Below are positions 24,291-33,482 of a stretch of DNA of 64,000 nt, piece by piece. A model generated the notes under the pieces. The model was given only the letters and a program-made list of their open reading frames with translations, was not told the DNA's origin and made no database searches. The first letter of the stretch is position 1. The number at the start of each line of letters is the position of its first letter. The DNA comes from Saliniramus sp050485405 (GTDB taxonomy: Bacteria; Pseudomonadota; Alphaproteobacteria; Rhizobiales; Beijerinckiaceae): NCBI GenBank assembly GCA_050485405.1, contig JBJHBI010000003.1, positions 38,356-102,355 on the forward strand, given 5' to 3'. The position numbers and the translations under genes are program-made.

Positions 24291-27200
24291 GCGCCCTCTC
24301 CCTCACCGCCGCCACCGCCACCGCCGCTTGCCGACCATTCCGCGACCCGGGCGAGATGGTCGTAATCGTTGTATTTGCGGGCAAATTGCGGATAGGGCCG
24401 CGACATGTAGCCGAGCTCCCCCTTGATGAAGCGCGCCACGAGGCCGCGCAGGCGGGTGACATGGTCCTCGATGATTTCGGGCATGGCGCGGGCATCGTTA
24501 CGGTCGGGCTTGACGATCGTCTCCGTCAGCGCCTCGCGCCCGCCGCTCGCGCGCACATAGACGAGTTCGGGCGTCTCGCCGACCGGGCCGATCTCCTTGA
24601 ACCCGCCCTGCATCAGGATCGCCGCTTCGAGCGTCAGCTGCGGCGAGAAGCCGACGCCGATCTCGCGTGCCGAGGGCGGTTTGCCGGATTTGAAATCGAG
24701 CGCGGTGACGCCCCCGTCGCGGCGCTGCTCGATCCGGTCCGCCCGCGCGCTCAGCGTGAAGGTGTCGCCGCCGAGCGGGATCTCCATCTCGCCCTTGAGC
24801 TCGACATGGACCCGCGCGAGCCCGTCGCGGCGCGCATATTCCCAATCGACCAGCGCCATGGCGATACGCGTCAGGCGCGGCAGCCAATCAGCATGGATAT
24901 CGGGGAATTCCGCCGCATAGGGCGCGAGCTCGGCATCGAGGATCGCCTGCATCGTGGCCCGCGCCGTTTCGCGCTCAGGCGGCAGCGCCCCTTCATATTC
25001 GCGCACGAACAGTTCGGCCAGCGCATGCACGAGCGTGCCGCGCTCCGAGGGGCCTGGGGCGGCGGCGAGATCGGGGAGCGGGTCGAGCCCCAGCACATAT
25101 TGCGCGAAGATCGCGTAAGGGTCGCGCAAGAGCGTCTCGATCCTGGTGACCGAGAGCTTGCGCGGAAATTCCTTGGGATCGGGGCGCGGATTGGGCCGCG
25201 CCAGCGGCGGCGCCGGGGCATCCGTATCGGCATGGCGGGCGAGATAGCGCAGCCGCGCGCCACGCTCGGTGATCTCGCGAAACAATTCCTCGCCGGCGAA
25301 TGCCTTCATACGCTGGACGAAACGTGAGGGCACGGTCGGCGCGCCGTTGCGCTTCTTGGCGCGTGTGATGATCACCTCCTCACCGCAGGCCGCCTGCACG
25401 AAATCATGGGCGCTCTGGCCGATGCGCCGCTCCGGCGGCAGCAGGCCGATCAGGCTGCGCATCGGGCGGTTGAGGAAGGCATCGGTCTGAGGCGCCGGCG
25501 GCCAGACGCCCTCGTCGAGCCCCCCGAGCACCACCCGGTCGATGGCGATCAGGCGCGCTTCGAGGGGCCCGAGGATCTTCACCCGGCGATGCACGTCGCG
25601 CAGATCGGGCCGCACCACGCGCTGGGCCGCGAGGCTCGCGAAGAAAGCCGGATAATCGGCGAAACTTCCGCGCAACGCGCCCTGCGTCTGCGCTCCGCAT
25701 TCGTCGAAGAGCGCGAACAGCCCGTCATAGGAGGGCTCCGCGCGCCAATCCGCGAGCGCATCCGCCGCTTCGTCATCGGCGGAAAGCGTATCCGCATCGT
25801 CCGGCAGGCGCAGAAGCTTCTCGACCACCGCGCGATGATGCGCGGCGATCGCCGTCAGCGCCAGCGGATCATCGCCGCGTGCATCCGGTGCGGGAAAACC
25901 GGCGAAGGCTTCGCGCAGCCGCGAAATCAGATCGGCGGCGGCCTCCCAATCCTGCGCGGTGAGGCGCTCGACCGGGCGCGGCAGACGCCAGCCGTCTTTG
26001 CCTTCCACATCGTCCCGCCGGCGCGCGAGGGCGGCTTCGAGCCCGTCGAGACCCGGCGCGGCGGGCGGGCCGCGCAGCACGCCGATTTCCAGCGCACTCG
26101 CAGCGCGGCGCATCGCTTCGCGCGTCAGACCGAGCCGCAGATGCGGATGGGCGATCAGGGCGAGGCAGGAGGGCGGATCGAAGCCCGCGAGCGCCGCATC
26201 GGCGGTGAGTCGCGCGAGCCGGCCGGCCGGGCTCTGCCCCAGAGGCGTTCCTGCCGAATCCGCGCTGCGCACGCCCCAGCGCCCGAGCTCGGCGCAGACC
26301 CGCGCGGCGAGCCCGCGATCGGGCGTGATCAGCGCCGCCGTCTTCTCCGGCTCCTCCAGCGCTTCGCGCAGCGCAATGGCGATGCATAGAGCTTCTTCGC
26401 GCTCGTCATTAGCCTCGACGAGGGTGATGCGCTCGGTGCCGGCCAGCGCGAGATCGGTGCGGGCACGCGTCTCCAGCGCCGACCAGCGATCCGTGGTCTC
26501 GGCGGGACGCATCGCTTCGGAGAAGAACCGCGCGCGGGGATTGCCAGGGGTCTCCGCCTCGTGCGGGGCGAGTTCGACGATGGCCTCGCGGGAAACGGCG
26601 AGCTCCTCGGTGACGAGCCGCGCCATCATTGCCTGGGGATGGCCGGAACCGGGATCACGCGCCTCGCTCCCGGCTTGCGCACCGCCGATCCAGCCGATCT
26701 GCGCGAAGCTCTCGTCATCGAGATTGCGATCGATCCCCGGTAGCACCACGGCGCCGTTCTCCAGCCGCGCAATCGCCCCGAGCAGGCGCGCGGTCGAGGG
26801 GATCGAACCGGTGGAGCCGGCGGCGATGACCGGGCCGGGCGGTGCCTGGCGGCGAAAAAGCGCGGCCTGCGCATCGATCAGCTTCGAGCGCCGTTCCGCT
26901 GGATCGCTCGCTTGACGCTCCTTGAGGATCGCCGGCCACATCTCGGTGGCGATGCGCAGGAAACGCAGGGTGAAATCGAAATATTGCGAATACTCGCCGT
27001 CGACAAGATCCGCCAGCCGCGCGACGGGGACGTCCTCGAAGGTGAAATCGTCCATCAGCGCCTCGAGATCGGCGGCGAGCGCCACCGCATCGGCAGCGGA
27101 GGTCGGGATCAGGAAGTCGCGCGTCGCGTCGCTGTGAACCTCCTCCCGGAGTCTCTCCTGTGCGAGGCTGCGGGCGAAGGTCTGGATCAGCCCCGCGAGC

Positions 27201-27565
27201 AGCAGCCGGCGCTCGAGCGGCGCGATGGGCGGGGCGATCAGGGCCTGCGGATCGGCATGTTCGAGAAGGCCTGCGGCGAGTTCGAGCTCGGCATCATCGG
27301 CCTCCCCCAAAGGCACGATGCGCGGCAGCAGCGCGGCATCACCCGAAATCAGCTCCGACAGCCGCGTCGCGAGCGCCCGCGCCGCACGCTGCGTGGGCAG
27401 ATAGATCACCGCCCGCGCGAGCGCTTCCGGCTGGTCGGGATGCGGAAAACCGGGCACCAGCCGCCCGTCGAGCAGAGCGCGCGCGAGGGTGTCGAGAAAC
27501 GGCGCGCCGGGGGCGATGGTGAAGACACGCGGATCCCGCAAAGCTCGTCGCTCCCGTTCGTTCAT
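24287..27565 (-). CDS. addB: Double-strand break repair protein AddB
   Basis: This is the 1092-residue partner of AddA, with an inactive helicase-like body and a C-terminal PD-(D/E)XK nuclease (ALDFKSGKPPSAREIG). The N-terminus RVFTIAPGAPFLDTLARALLDG is typical of alphaproteobacterial AddB and fixes the start at ATG 27565. An in-frame ATG 105 bp upstream would add a basic stretch unlike the family. The upstream gene on the other side of the spacer is divergent. TsaE and nucleotidyltransferase genes, which often precede addB in relatives, are not here. Confidence 0.95.
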   Translation of the reverse strand: MNERERRALRDPRVFTIAPGAPFLDTLARALLDGRLVPGFPHPDQPEALARAVIYLPTQRAARALATRLSELISGDAALLPRIVPLGEADDAELELAAGLLEHADPQALIAPPIAPLERRLLLAGLIQTFARSLAQERLREEVHSDATRDFLIPTSAADAVALAADLEALMDDFTFEDVPVARLADLVDGEYSQYFDFTLRFLRIATEMWPAILKERQASDPAERRSKLIDAQAALFRRQAPPGPVIAAGSTGSIPSTARLLGAIARLENGAVVLPGIDRNLDDESFAQIGWIGGAQAGSEARDPGSGHPQAMMARLVTEELAVSREAIVELAPHEAETPGNPRARFFSEAMRPAETTDRWSALETRARTDLALAGTERITLVEANDEREEALCIAIALREALEEPEKTAALITPDRGLAARVCAELGRWGVRSADSAGTPLGQSPAGRLARLTADAALAGFDPPSCLALIAHPHLRLGLTREAMRRAASALEIGVLRGPPAAPGLDGLEAALARRRDDVEGKDGWRLPRPVERLTAQDWEAAADLISRLREAFAGFPAPDARGDDPLALTAIAAHHRAVVEKLLRLPDDADTLSADDEAADALADWRAEPSYDGLFALFDECGAQTQGALRGSFADYPAFFASLAAQRVVRPDLRDVHRRVKILGPLEARLIAIDRVVLGGLDEGVWPPAPQTDAFLNRPMRSLIGLLPPERRIGQSAHDFVQAACGEEVIITRAKKRNGAPTVPSRFVQRMKAFAGEELFREITERGARLRYLARHADTDAPAPPLARPNPRPDPKEFPRKLSVTRIETLLRDPYAIFAQYVLGLDPLPDLAAAPGPSERGTLVHALAELFVREYEGALPPERETARATMQAILDAELAPYAAEFPDIHADWLPRLTRIAMALVDWEYARRDGLARVHVELKGEMEIPLGGDTFTLSARADRIEQRRDGGVTALDFKSGKPPSAREIGVGFSPQLTLEAAILMQGGFKEIGPVGETPELVYVRASGGREALTETIVKPDRNDARAMPEIIEDHVTRLRGLVARFIKGELGYMSRPYPQFARKYNDYDHLARVAEWSASGGGGGGGEGEGA

Positions 27566-27799
27566 TGCAACAAATATCGGGCTGCGCGCGAATCGCATCG
27601 CCGCCACCATGAGCCGCGAGAGTAAGGCGCGCCGCCCGTCGGCGACAAGCGTGGGCGTGGCGTCGTTCACAGAATGCGACCTTTGCGCGCGATATTGCCG
27701 GATCGCTCAGATCGTTCCCGCGTTGTCGCGCTGCAAAAAGGGCTTTCGCGCGCCGCACGAAGCGCCCACATTGAAACCTCGCAGGCAGGGAAAGCGTCG

Positions 27800-29185
27800 A
27801 TGTCGTTCTTCACCGAAATGATGCAGCAGATCACCGAGCGCGGACGGGCGTTGATGAATGCACGGCGCGGCGATGCCCGCACGGCGCAGGCGCTGCAGGC
27901 GCTCGCGGAAGCGCTCCTCTCCAACCGGGGCGAGGCCTCGGGCGTGGCGCGGGCGGCGGAGCTGCTGGCTTGCTACGCCGATGCGCCCCGCGAGGAGCGC
28001 GAGGGCTTCCTGCGCTGTCTCGCCCTCGATTTCGGCCCGGACCAGACCCGCATCGATGCGGCCATCGCCGCCTATCAGGCCGAGCCGGGTGCGGGCACCG
28101 CCATGGCCCTTCACCGGGCCGCCGAACCGCGCCGTCAGGATCTCCTGCGCCGGCTCAACCGCGCGCCCGGCGGCACGCTCGCTCTCCTGCGCATGCGCGA
28201 GGACGTTCTGCCGCTGCGCCGCGCCGAACCCGCGCTCGCCGATCTCGATTCGGATTTCGAGCATCTCTTCGCCTCCTGGTTCAACCGGGGTTTCCTGACC
28301 CTGCGACGGATCGACTGGGCGAGCCCGGCCCATGTGCTGGAGAAGATCATCCAGTACGAGGCCGTACATCGGATCGAGAATTTCGAGGACCTGAAGCTGC
28401 GGCTCGCCCCGTCAGACCGGCTGCTCTACGCCTTCTTCCATCCCGCCCTCGCCGACGAACCGCTGATCTTCGTCGAGGTCGCACTCACCGATGCGATCCC
28501 GCAGGCGATCGATCTCATCCTCGACGGCAAGCGCGAGGAACTCGCACCGGAAGATGCCGATACCGCCGTGTTCTATTCGATTTCGAACTGCCAGAAGGGC
28601 CTCGCCGGGGTCTCCTTCGGCAATTTCCTGATCAAGCAGGTGGTGGAGGAGCTGCGCCGCGACATGCCGCAATTGCGCCGCTTCGTGACGCTCTCTCCAG
28701 TTCCCGGCTTCGCCGCATGGCTCGAGGCGCAATGGACCGATGCCGGGAGCGGCGCGCTCGAACAGGGCGAGCGCGACATGCTCGCACCGCTCTTCGCGGA
28801 AGGCGCTGACCGGGCCGCCCTGCTCGCCCGGGACGATGCCGAGACCGAGAAGCTCAATGACACCCTGCGGCGTCTCTGTGCCACCTATCTCGCCCATGCA
28901 CGTACGGTACGCGGCGCGCGCGGGGTTCCGCGTCCCGTCGATCCGGTGGCGCGCTTCCATCTCGGCAACGGCGCGCGGCTCGAACATGTCCATGCACGCG
29001 GCGACCTTTCACCGCGCGGTGCGGCGCAGGCGGCGGGGATGATGGTGAACTACCTCTATGACCTCGACAGCATCGAGCGCCATCACGAGGCCTATGCCGA
29101 ACGCGGCGAGATCGCCCTGTCGAGCGAGGTGCGGCGTCTGGCCAAACCGCAAAAGGCGTTACGCGACCTTGCCGTCTCCGGCTGA
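27800..29185 (+). CDS. Malonyl-CoA decarboxylase
   Basis: This 461-residue enzyme converts malonyl-CoA to acetyl-CoA and CO2. It has the N-terminal helical domain and the C-terminal GNAT-like catalytic domain of the family. The catalytic serine is in LSPVPGF (about Ser299), and the histidines of the catalytic region are in LEHVHARGD (about residues 396-398). The ATG at 27800 has GGGAAAG upstream and is preferred over the 42-residue longer frame. Malonyl-CoA synthetase follows 54 bp downstream, so the pair turns malonate into acetyl-CoA. Confidence 0.95.
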   Translation: MSFFTEMMQQITERGRALMNARRGDARTAQALQALAEALLSNRGEASGVARAAELLACYADAPREEREGFLRCLALDFGPDQTRIDAAIAAYQAEPGAGTAMALHRAAEPRRQDLLRRLNRAPGGTLALLRMREDVLPLRRAEPALADLDSDFEHLFASWFNRGFLTLRRIDWASPAHVLEKIIQYEAVHRIENFEDLKLRLAPSDRLLYAFFHPALADEPLIFVEVALTDAIPQAIDLILDGKREELAPEDADTAVFYSISNCQKGLAGVSFGNFLIKQVVEELRRDMPQLRRFVTLSPVPGFAAWLEAQWTDAGSGALEQGERDMLAPLFAEGADRAALLARDDAETEKLNDTLRRLCATYLAHARTVRGARGVPRPVDPVARFHLGNGARLEHVHARGDLSPRGAAQAAGMMVNYLYDLDSIERHHEAYAERGEIALSSEVRRLAKPQKALRDLAVSG

Positions 29186-29239
29186 TTCCTGCCAGAAGAG
29201 CGTCAAACGAGAAAACGCCCGGATCGTGGAGGATCTTCG

Positions 29240-30766
29240 ATGAAAGACGTCACCGGCCTGCCGCTCTTCGCCGCTATCCGCGCCTGCAATCCCGATACCG
29301 CGCGCCCCTTCCTGGAGACGCCGGAAGGCCGGCGGATGTCCTATGCCGATCTGTTTTCGGCCACCGGGCGCTTCGCCAACACCCTGCGCGAGCTCGGCGT
29401 GGCGAAAGGGGATCGCGTGGCGGTGCAGGCGCAGAAGAGCCCGGAAGTCGTGATCCTGCTTCTGGCCTGCGCGCGCGTCGGGGCGATCTTCCTGCCGCTC
29501 AACACGGCCTATACGGTGGCCGAGCTCGATTACTTCATCGGCGATGCCGAGCCCTCCCTGCTCGTCTGCGACAGCGCGGCGCGCGAGGCGCTCGCCCCCG
29601 TCGCCACCCGCCACGGGGTGAAGGCGATCGAGACGCTCGATGCCGGCGGCAAGGGCTCGCTGAGTGACCGCGCGGCCCGCGCCGGCGCCGATTTCGACGA
29701 TGCGGATGTCGGCCCCGACGATCTCGCCGCGATCCTCTACACGTCCGGCACGACGGGGCGCTCCAAGGGCGCCATGCTCAGCCATGCCAATCTCGTCTCG
29801 AATGCGCAGACGCTCGTCGGCTCGTGGCGCTTCACGGGGGACGACGTGCTCCTGCACGCGCTCCCCACCTTCCACACCCACGGCCTCTTCGTGGGGACGA
29901 ACACGCTGCTTCTCGCCGGCGGCTCCATGATCTTCATGGAGAAGTTCGACCCGGACGCGATCCTCGCCCATATGCCGCGCGCCACCACGATGATGGGCGT
30001 GCCGACCTTCTATACGCGCCTGCTCCAGCATCCGGGCCTGACCCGCGAGGCGACCGCGCATATGCGGCTGTTCGTCTCCGGCTCCGCGCCGCTCCTGGCC
30101 GAGACGCATCGCGAATTCGAGGCCCGCACCGGTCACGCCATCCTAGAGCGCTACGGCATGACCGAGACCAACATGAACACTTCGAACCCCTATGACGGGG
30201 ACCGCATTCCCGGCACGGTCGGCTTCCCGCTTCCCGGCGTCGAGCTTCGCATTCTCGATCCCGAGACCGGCGCACCCTGCCCTCCCGAGACGATCGGCAT
30301 GATCGAAGTGCGCGGCCCCAACGTGTTCAAGGGCTATTGGCGCAATCCCGAGAAGACTGCGGAGGAATTGCGCGCCGACGGGTTCTTCATCACCGGCGAT
30401 CTCGGCAAGACCGATGAACGCGGCTACGTGCATATCGTGGGGCGCGGCAAGGATCTCATCATCACGGGGGGCTACAACGTCTATCCCAAGGAGATCGAGA
30501 CCGAGATCGACGCGCTCGACGGCGTCGTCGAGAGCGCCGTATTCGGCGTCGCCCATCCCGATTTCGGCGAGGCCGTCACGGCGGCGGTCGTGCTGCATGA
30601 GGGCGCCGGTCTCGATGCGGAAGCGATCGTCGCGGCCCTCGCCGACAAGCTCGCGCGGTTCAAGCAGCCCAAGCATGTCGCGATCCTGAAGGAATTGCCG
30701 CGCAACACCATGGGCAAGGTCCAGAAGAACGTCCTGCGCGACACTTATGCCGATCTGTTTCGCTGA
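29240..30766 (+). CDS. matB: Malonyl-CoA synthetase MatB
   Basis: This 508-residue AMP-forming ligase makes malonyl-CoA from malonate, ATP and CoA. The adenylation motif LYTSGTTGRSKGAMLSH is intact. The block ALPTFHTHGLFVGTN and the conserved Arg in SGSAPLLAETHREFEARTG fit malonyl-CoA synthetases. The catalytic Lys is in NTMGKVQKN near the C-terminus. It follows the decarboxylase gene in the same direction. No malonate transporter or MatR-type regulator lies next to it. It ends 2 bp from the convergent exporter gene. Confidence 0.93.
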   Translation: MKDVTGLPLFAAIRACNPDTARPFLETPEGRRMSYADLFSATGRFANTLRELGVAKGDRVAVQAQKSPEVVILLLACARVGAIFLPLNTAYTVAELDYFIGDAEPSLLVCDSAAREALAPVATRHGVKAIETLDAGGKGSLSDRAARAGADFDDADVGPDDLAAILYTSGTTGRSKGAMLSHANLVSNAQTLVGSWRFTGDDVLLHALPTFHTHGLFVGTNTLLLAGGSMIFMEKFDPDAILAHMPRATTMMGVPTFYTRLLQHPGLTREATAHMRLFVSGSAPLLAETHREFEARTGHAILERYGMTETNMNTSNPYDGDRIPGTVGFPLPGVELRILDPETGAPCPPETIGMIEVRGPNVFKGYWRNPEKTAEELRADGFFITGDLGKTDERGYVHIVGRGKDLIITGGYNVYPKEIETEIDALDGVVESAVFGVAHPDFGEAVTAAVVLHEGAGLDAEAIVAALADKLARFKQPKHVAILKELPRNTMGKVQKNVLRDTYADLFR

Positions 30767-30768
30767 GT

Positions 30769-31362
30769 TCAGGCGAGCCAGACCGGGATGATCGACAGGA
30801 CGAGCAGCGCCGCCATCGCGAGATTGAACCGCCGCAGCACGACCGGCGAGCCGATGAAGCGGCGCATGCCCTGTCCTGCTCCGGCCCAGGCGAGATTGGC
30901 CGGCATGCCGACCGCGATCGCGAGCAGGACCAGCACCGCGAGCGCGCCGTAGCCCGCGCCCGCCGGCAGATAGAGCGACACGGCGGTAATGCAGATCAGC
31001 CAGGCCTTCGGATTGACGTATTGAAAGGCCGCCCCGGTCCAGAATCCCATCAGCGGGCGCGTATCGTCGGAGCGGGCGACGCTCGCCCCGGCGATCTTCC
31101 AGGCGAGCCAGAGAAAATACCCGGTCCCGAGCACCTTGAGGGCGATCTGCGCCTGCGGAACATGCAGGAAGAGCGTCCCGAGCCCGGCACCGATCAGCCC
31201 GAGCAGAGTCGCGAAGCCGAGGCTGATGCCGAAGACGAAGGGCAGCGTCCGGCGAAAGCCGGCCCGGATCCCGGATGCGAGCAGCAGAAAATTGTTCGGC
31301 CCCGGCGTGGCGGCACCGACGAAGGCGAAAACCGCGTAGGCGGCGATGAGTTCGAGCGGCAT
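30769..31362 (-). CDS. LysE/RhtB-family amino-acid exporter
   Basis: This 197-residue inner-membrane protein has about six hydrophobic segments. The LysE signature GAATPGPNNFLLLASGIRAGFRRT is near the N-terminus. The second half contains QYVNPKAWLICITAVSLYL, also typical. The start MPLELIAAY at 31362 is chosen over one five codons upstream. It is divergent from a MocR-type regulator with shared upstream DNA that contains repeated ATTGTC elements, so the regulator probably controls it. The exported substrate is unknown. Confidence 0.88.
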   Translation of the reverse strand: MPLELIAAYAVFAFVGAATPGPNNFLLLASGIRAGFRRTLPFVFGISLGFATLLGLIGAGLGTLFLHVPQAQIALKVLGTGYFLWLAWKIAGASVARSDDTRPLMGFWTGAAFQYVNPKAWLICITAVSLYLPAGAGYGALAVLVLLAIAVGMPANLAWAGAGQGMRRFIGSPVVLRRFNLAMAALLVLSIIPVWLA

Positions 31363-31394
31363 GGCGTATTGATACACTTTTAAAGTTACGGACT

Positions 31395-31509
31395 ATTGTC
31401 ATGCGCAATGCGGTCGTCCTTCGCAATATCATTCTTGCTCCATAACACTTTTATCTTGAGAAATTTGCTCTGGCGCGTTTGCAGATTGGCGTTATTGTCC
31501 TATGACAAT
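31395..31509. promoter_or_regulatory. Repeated ATTGTC operator between exporter and MocR genes
   Basis: ATTGTC occurs at 31395-31400 and again at 31494-31499. The second copy forms a perfect inverted repeat with GACAAT at 31504-31509 (spacer CTAT). The palindrome overlaps a candidate promoter for the MocR gene, TTGCAG (31479-31484), 16-base spacer, TATGAC (31501-31506). The layout fits autoregulation plus control of the divergent exporter. Confidence 0.55.
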
Positions 31510-31541
31510 ATCAGTACCATACCTTGCAGGGTCGTCGCGCC

Positions 31542-32927
31542 ATGAAGCTCCCCTCCCCCTGGACACCACGCCTCGCCCCGCCGCCGGGCCTCGCGCATGA
31601 GCGTCTGACGGCGGCGCTCGCCGAGGACATTCTCGCGGGCGTGATCCCCGCCGGTTCGCGTCTGCCGGCGCATCGCGATCTCGCCTATCGCCTCGGGATC
31701 AGCCTCGGCACCGTCACCCGCGCCTATGAGACGCTGCAGCGGCGAGGCCTCGCGAACGGCCAGAAGGGGCGCGGCATGTTCGTGAACGAGACGGCAACGC
31801 AAGAAGGAGCGCGTGAGAGCGAGCGGATCGATCTCAGCGTCAACCTGCCGCCGCCGGTCCTGACCGCGCCGATGCTGAAGGCGCTGCTCGGGCGTGTCGC
31901 GGAGAAGGTGGATGCCCGGCATTTCAACGCTTACGAGGCCCCGGCTGGGCGCTCCTCCCACCGCACCCTGCTCGCGCGCCGGCTCGCCGAAGAGCGTGGC
32001 CTCGCCTTCGATCCGACGAGGCTCTTCGTCACCTCCGGCGCCCAGCACGCGATCTTCGTCGCGCTCGCTTCCGCACCGCCTGGCCCCGTCGCCATCGAGG
32101 CGGTAACCTATCCCGGCGCCTTGCGCGCGGCGCGGATGCTGGGGCGTGAGCTCATCCCCCTCGCCATGGACGAGCAGGGCGTCACCACCGATTCATTGCG
32201 CGCGGCTCTGGTGCGGCCCGATCCGCCGCGCGTCGTCTATCTGATGCCCTCGATGCAAAACCCCACCGGCGCTCATATGGAGGAAGCGCGGCGTCATGAG
32301 ATCGCCGGGATCGCGCGCGCCGCCGATCTGACGCTGATCGAGGACGACGTCTACGCCGTCTTCGCGCCCTCCTCGCGCCTGCCGGCTCTGGCACTGCTCG
32401 CCCCGGAGCGGACATTCTATGTCGGCAGCCTGTCGAAGAGCCTCGCGCCGGGCCTGCGCACCGGCTATCTCCTGGCCCCCGACGAGACGATCGAGGCCTG
32501 CAATCACTGGCTCCAGGCGACGCGCTCGATGGCGGATCCCGTGAGCGGGCTGATCATGGAGCAAGGTATCGGCGAGGGGCTCGACAAATCCGTCGCGCAA
32601 TCGATCCGCGCACAGGCGCAGACCCGGTGCGCGATGGCCCGCGAACGCCTCGGGCCCTGGCTCGCGCCGCAGGCGATCGACGGCCTGCATGTCTGGCTGC
32701 CCCTGCCGACGGCGCGCGCACGCGACATCGTCCTCGCAGCCGCGCGTCGCGACATCCACCTCGCACCGCCGGAGGCCTTCATGGCCGATCCGCAGGCGTC
32801 GGATGCGGGCTTGCGGTTGTGCCTCGGCAATGCCGAGCCCGCGCAACTCGAACTCGCGCTCGACGTCATCGCCGAACTCCTCGCTCAGACGGGCGAGGCC
32901 GATCTCGGGCTGTTTCCCGCCGTGTGA
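31542..32927 (+). CDS. MocR-family regulator (GntR wHTH plus aminotransferase domain)
   Basis: In this 461-residue protein the first 80 residues are a GntR-type winged helix (LPAHRDLAYRLGISLGTVTRAYETLQRRGL). The rest is a fold-type I aminotransferase-like domain. The PLP-binding lysine is in VGSLSKSLAPGLRTGYLL and the Asp of the cofactor site in LIEDDVYAVF. Such regulators sense PLP together with an amino compound. I start at ATG 31542; a TTG six codons earlier is weaker. The divergent LysE exporter is the likely target. Confidence 0.9.
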   Translation: MKLPSPWTPRLAPPPGLAHERLTAALAEDILAGVIPAGSRLPAHRDLAYRLGISLGTVTRAYETLQRRGLANGQKGRGMFVNETATQEGARESERIDLSVNLPPPVLTAPMLKALLGRVAEKVDARHFNAYEAPAGRSSHRTLLARRLAEERGLAFDPTRLFVTSGAQHAIFVALASAPPGPVAIEAVTYPGALRAARMLGRELIPLAMDEQGVTTDSLRAALVRPDPPRVVYLMPSMQNPTGAHMEEARRHEIAGIARAADLTLIEDDVYAVFAPSSRLPALALLAPERTFYVGSLSKSLAPGLRTGYLLAPDETIEACNHWLQATRSMADPVSGLIMEQGIGEGLDKSVAQSIRAQAQTRCAMARERLGPWLAPQAIDGLHVWLPLPTARARDIVLAAARRDIHLAPPEAFMADPQASDAGLRLCLGNAEPAQLELALDVIAELLAQTGEADLGLFPAV

Positions 32928-33068
32928 GTCGCGCGGCGGAACGTGTGATGCGGGCGGGCGTTCGCCTCACGGGCGCGATAATCACACCGCGGACCGATTG
33001 CGGGGCTGACAGAGCGGCGCTCAGCCCCTAGGTTCCGGACGGTCACGAGGAAGGGCAAGCGGACGGTC

Positions 33069-33482
33069 ATGCTGAGAATACGCGAGGCGGCCAAGAGCCT
33101 GAAGCGCGACACGCGTCTCTTCCTGCGCATGCTCGTCGATCCGCGCACCCCGGTCATCGCCCGGCTGATCGCGGTCTTCGCCGTGCTCTACGTGATCTTC
33201 CCCTTCGACCTGATCCCCGATTACATCCCGATCTACGGCCTGATCGACGACATCATCGTCGTCGCCATCGCCATCGTCGCGATCTGGCGGCTGATCCCCG
33301 ATGCCGTGATGCAGCAGTTCCGCCCGCCCCCGCCCGCCAACGATAACGGCGCAGCGCCGCGACGCGGCTCGACGACTGCGCTGCTCGTGGCGCTGATCTT
33401 CATTCTCGCCCTGACGGCGGCGGCGTGGTGGGGCTACGGATTCGTCGCTTCGCCGGGCGAGACCAGCGCCTCGGGCGGATAA
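33069..33482 (+). CDS. DUF1232 (YkvA-type) membrane protein
   Basis: This 137-residue protein has the DUF1232 core: ARLIAVFAVLYVIFPFDLIPDYIPIYGLIDDIIVVAIAI, where the FDLIPD ... GLIDD pattern is diagnostic. There are two hydrophobic segments there and a further one near the C-terminus (TALLVALIFILALTAAAWWGYGF). The function of the family is unknown. Its 3' end overlaps the 3' end of the convergent truA gene by 49 bp. Confidence 0.85.
   Translation: MLRIREAAKSLKRDTRLFLRMLVDPRTPVIARLIAVFAVLYVIFPFDLIPDYIPIYGLIDDIIVVAIAIVAIWRLIPDAVMQQFRPPPPANDNGAAPRRGSTTALLVALIFILALTAAAWWGYGFVASPGETSASGG

Noticed and set aside
20817..27565. Very long open frames on the plus strand opposite addA and addB
   Set aside because: They are shadow frames of the GC-rich addBA genes; the minus-strand proteins have all expected motifs.
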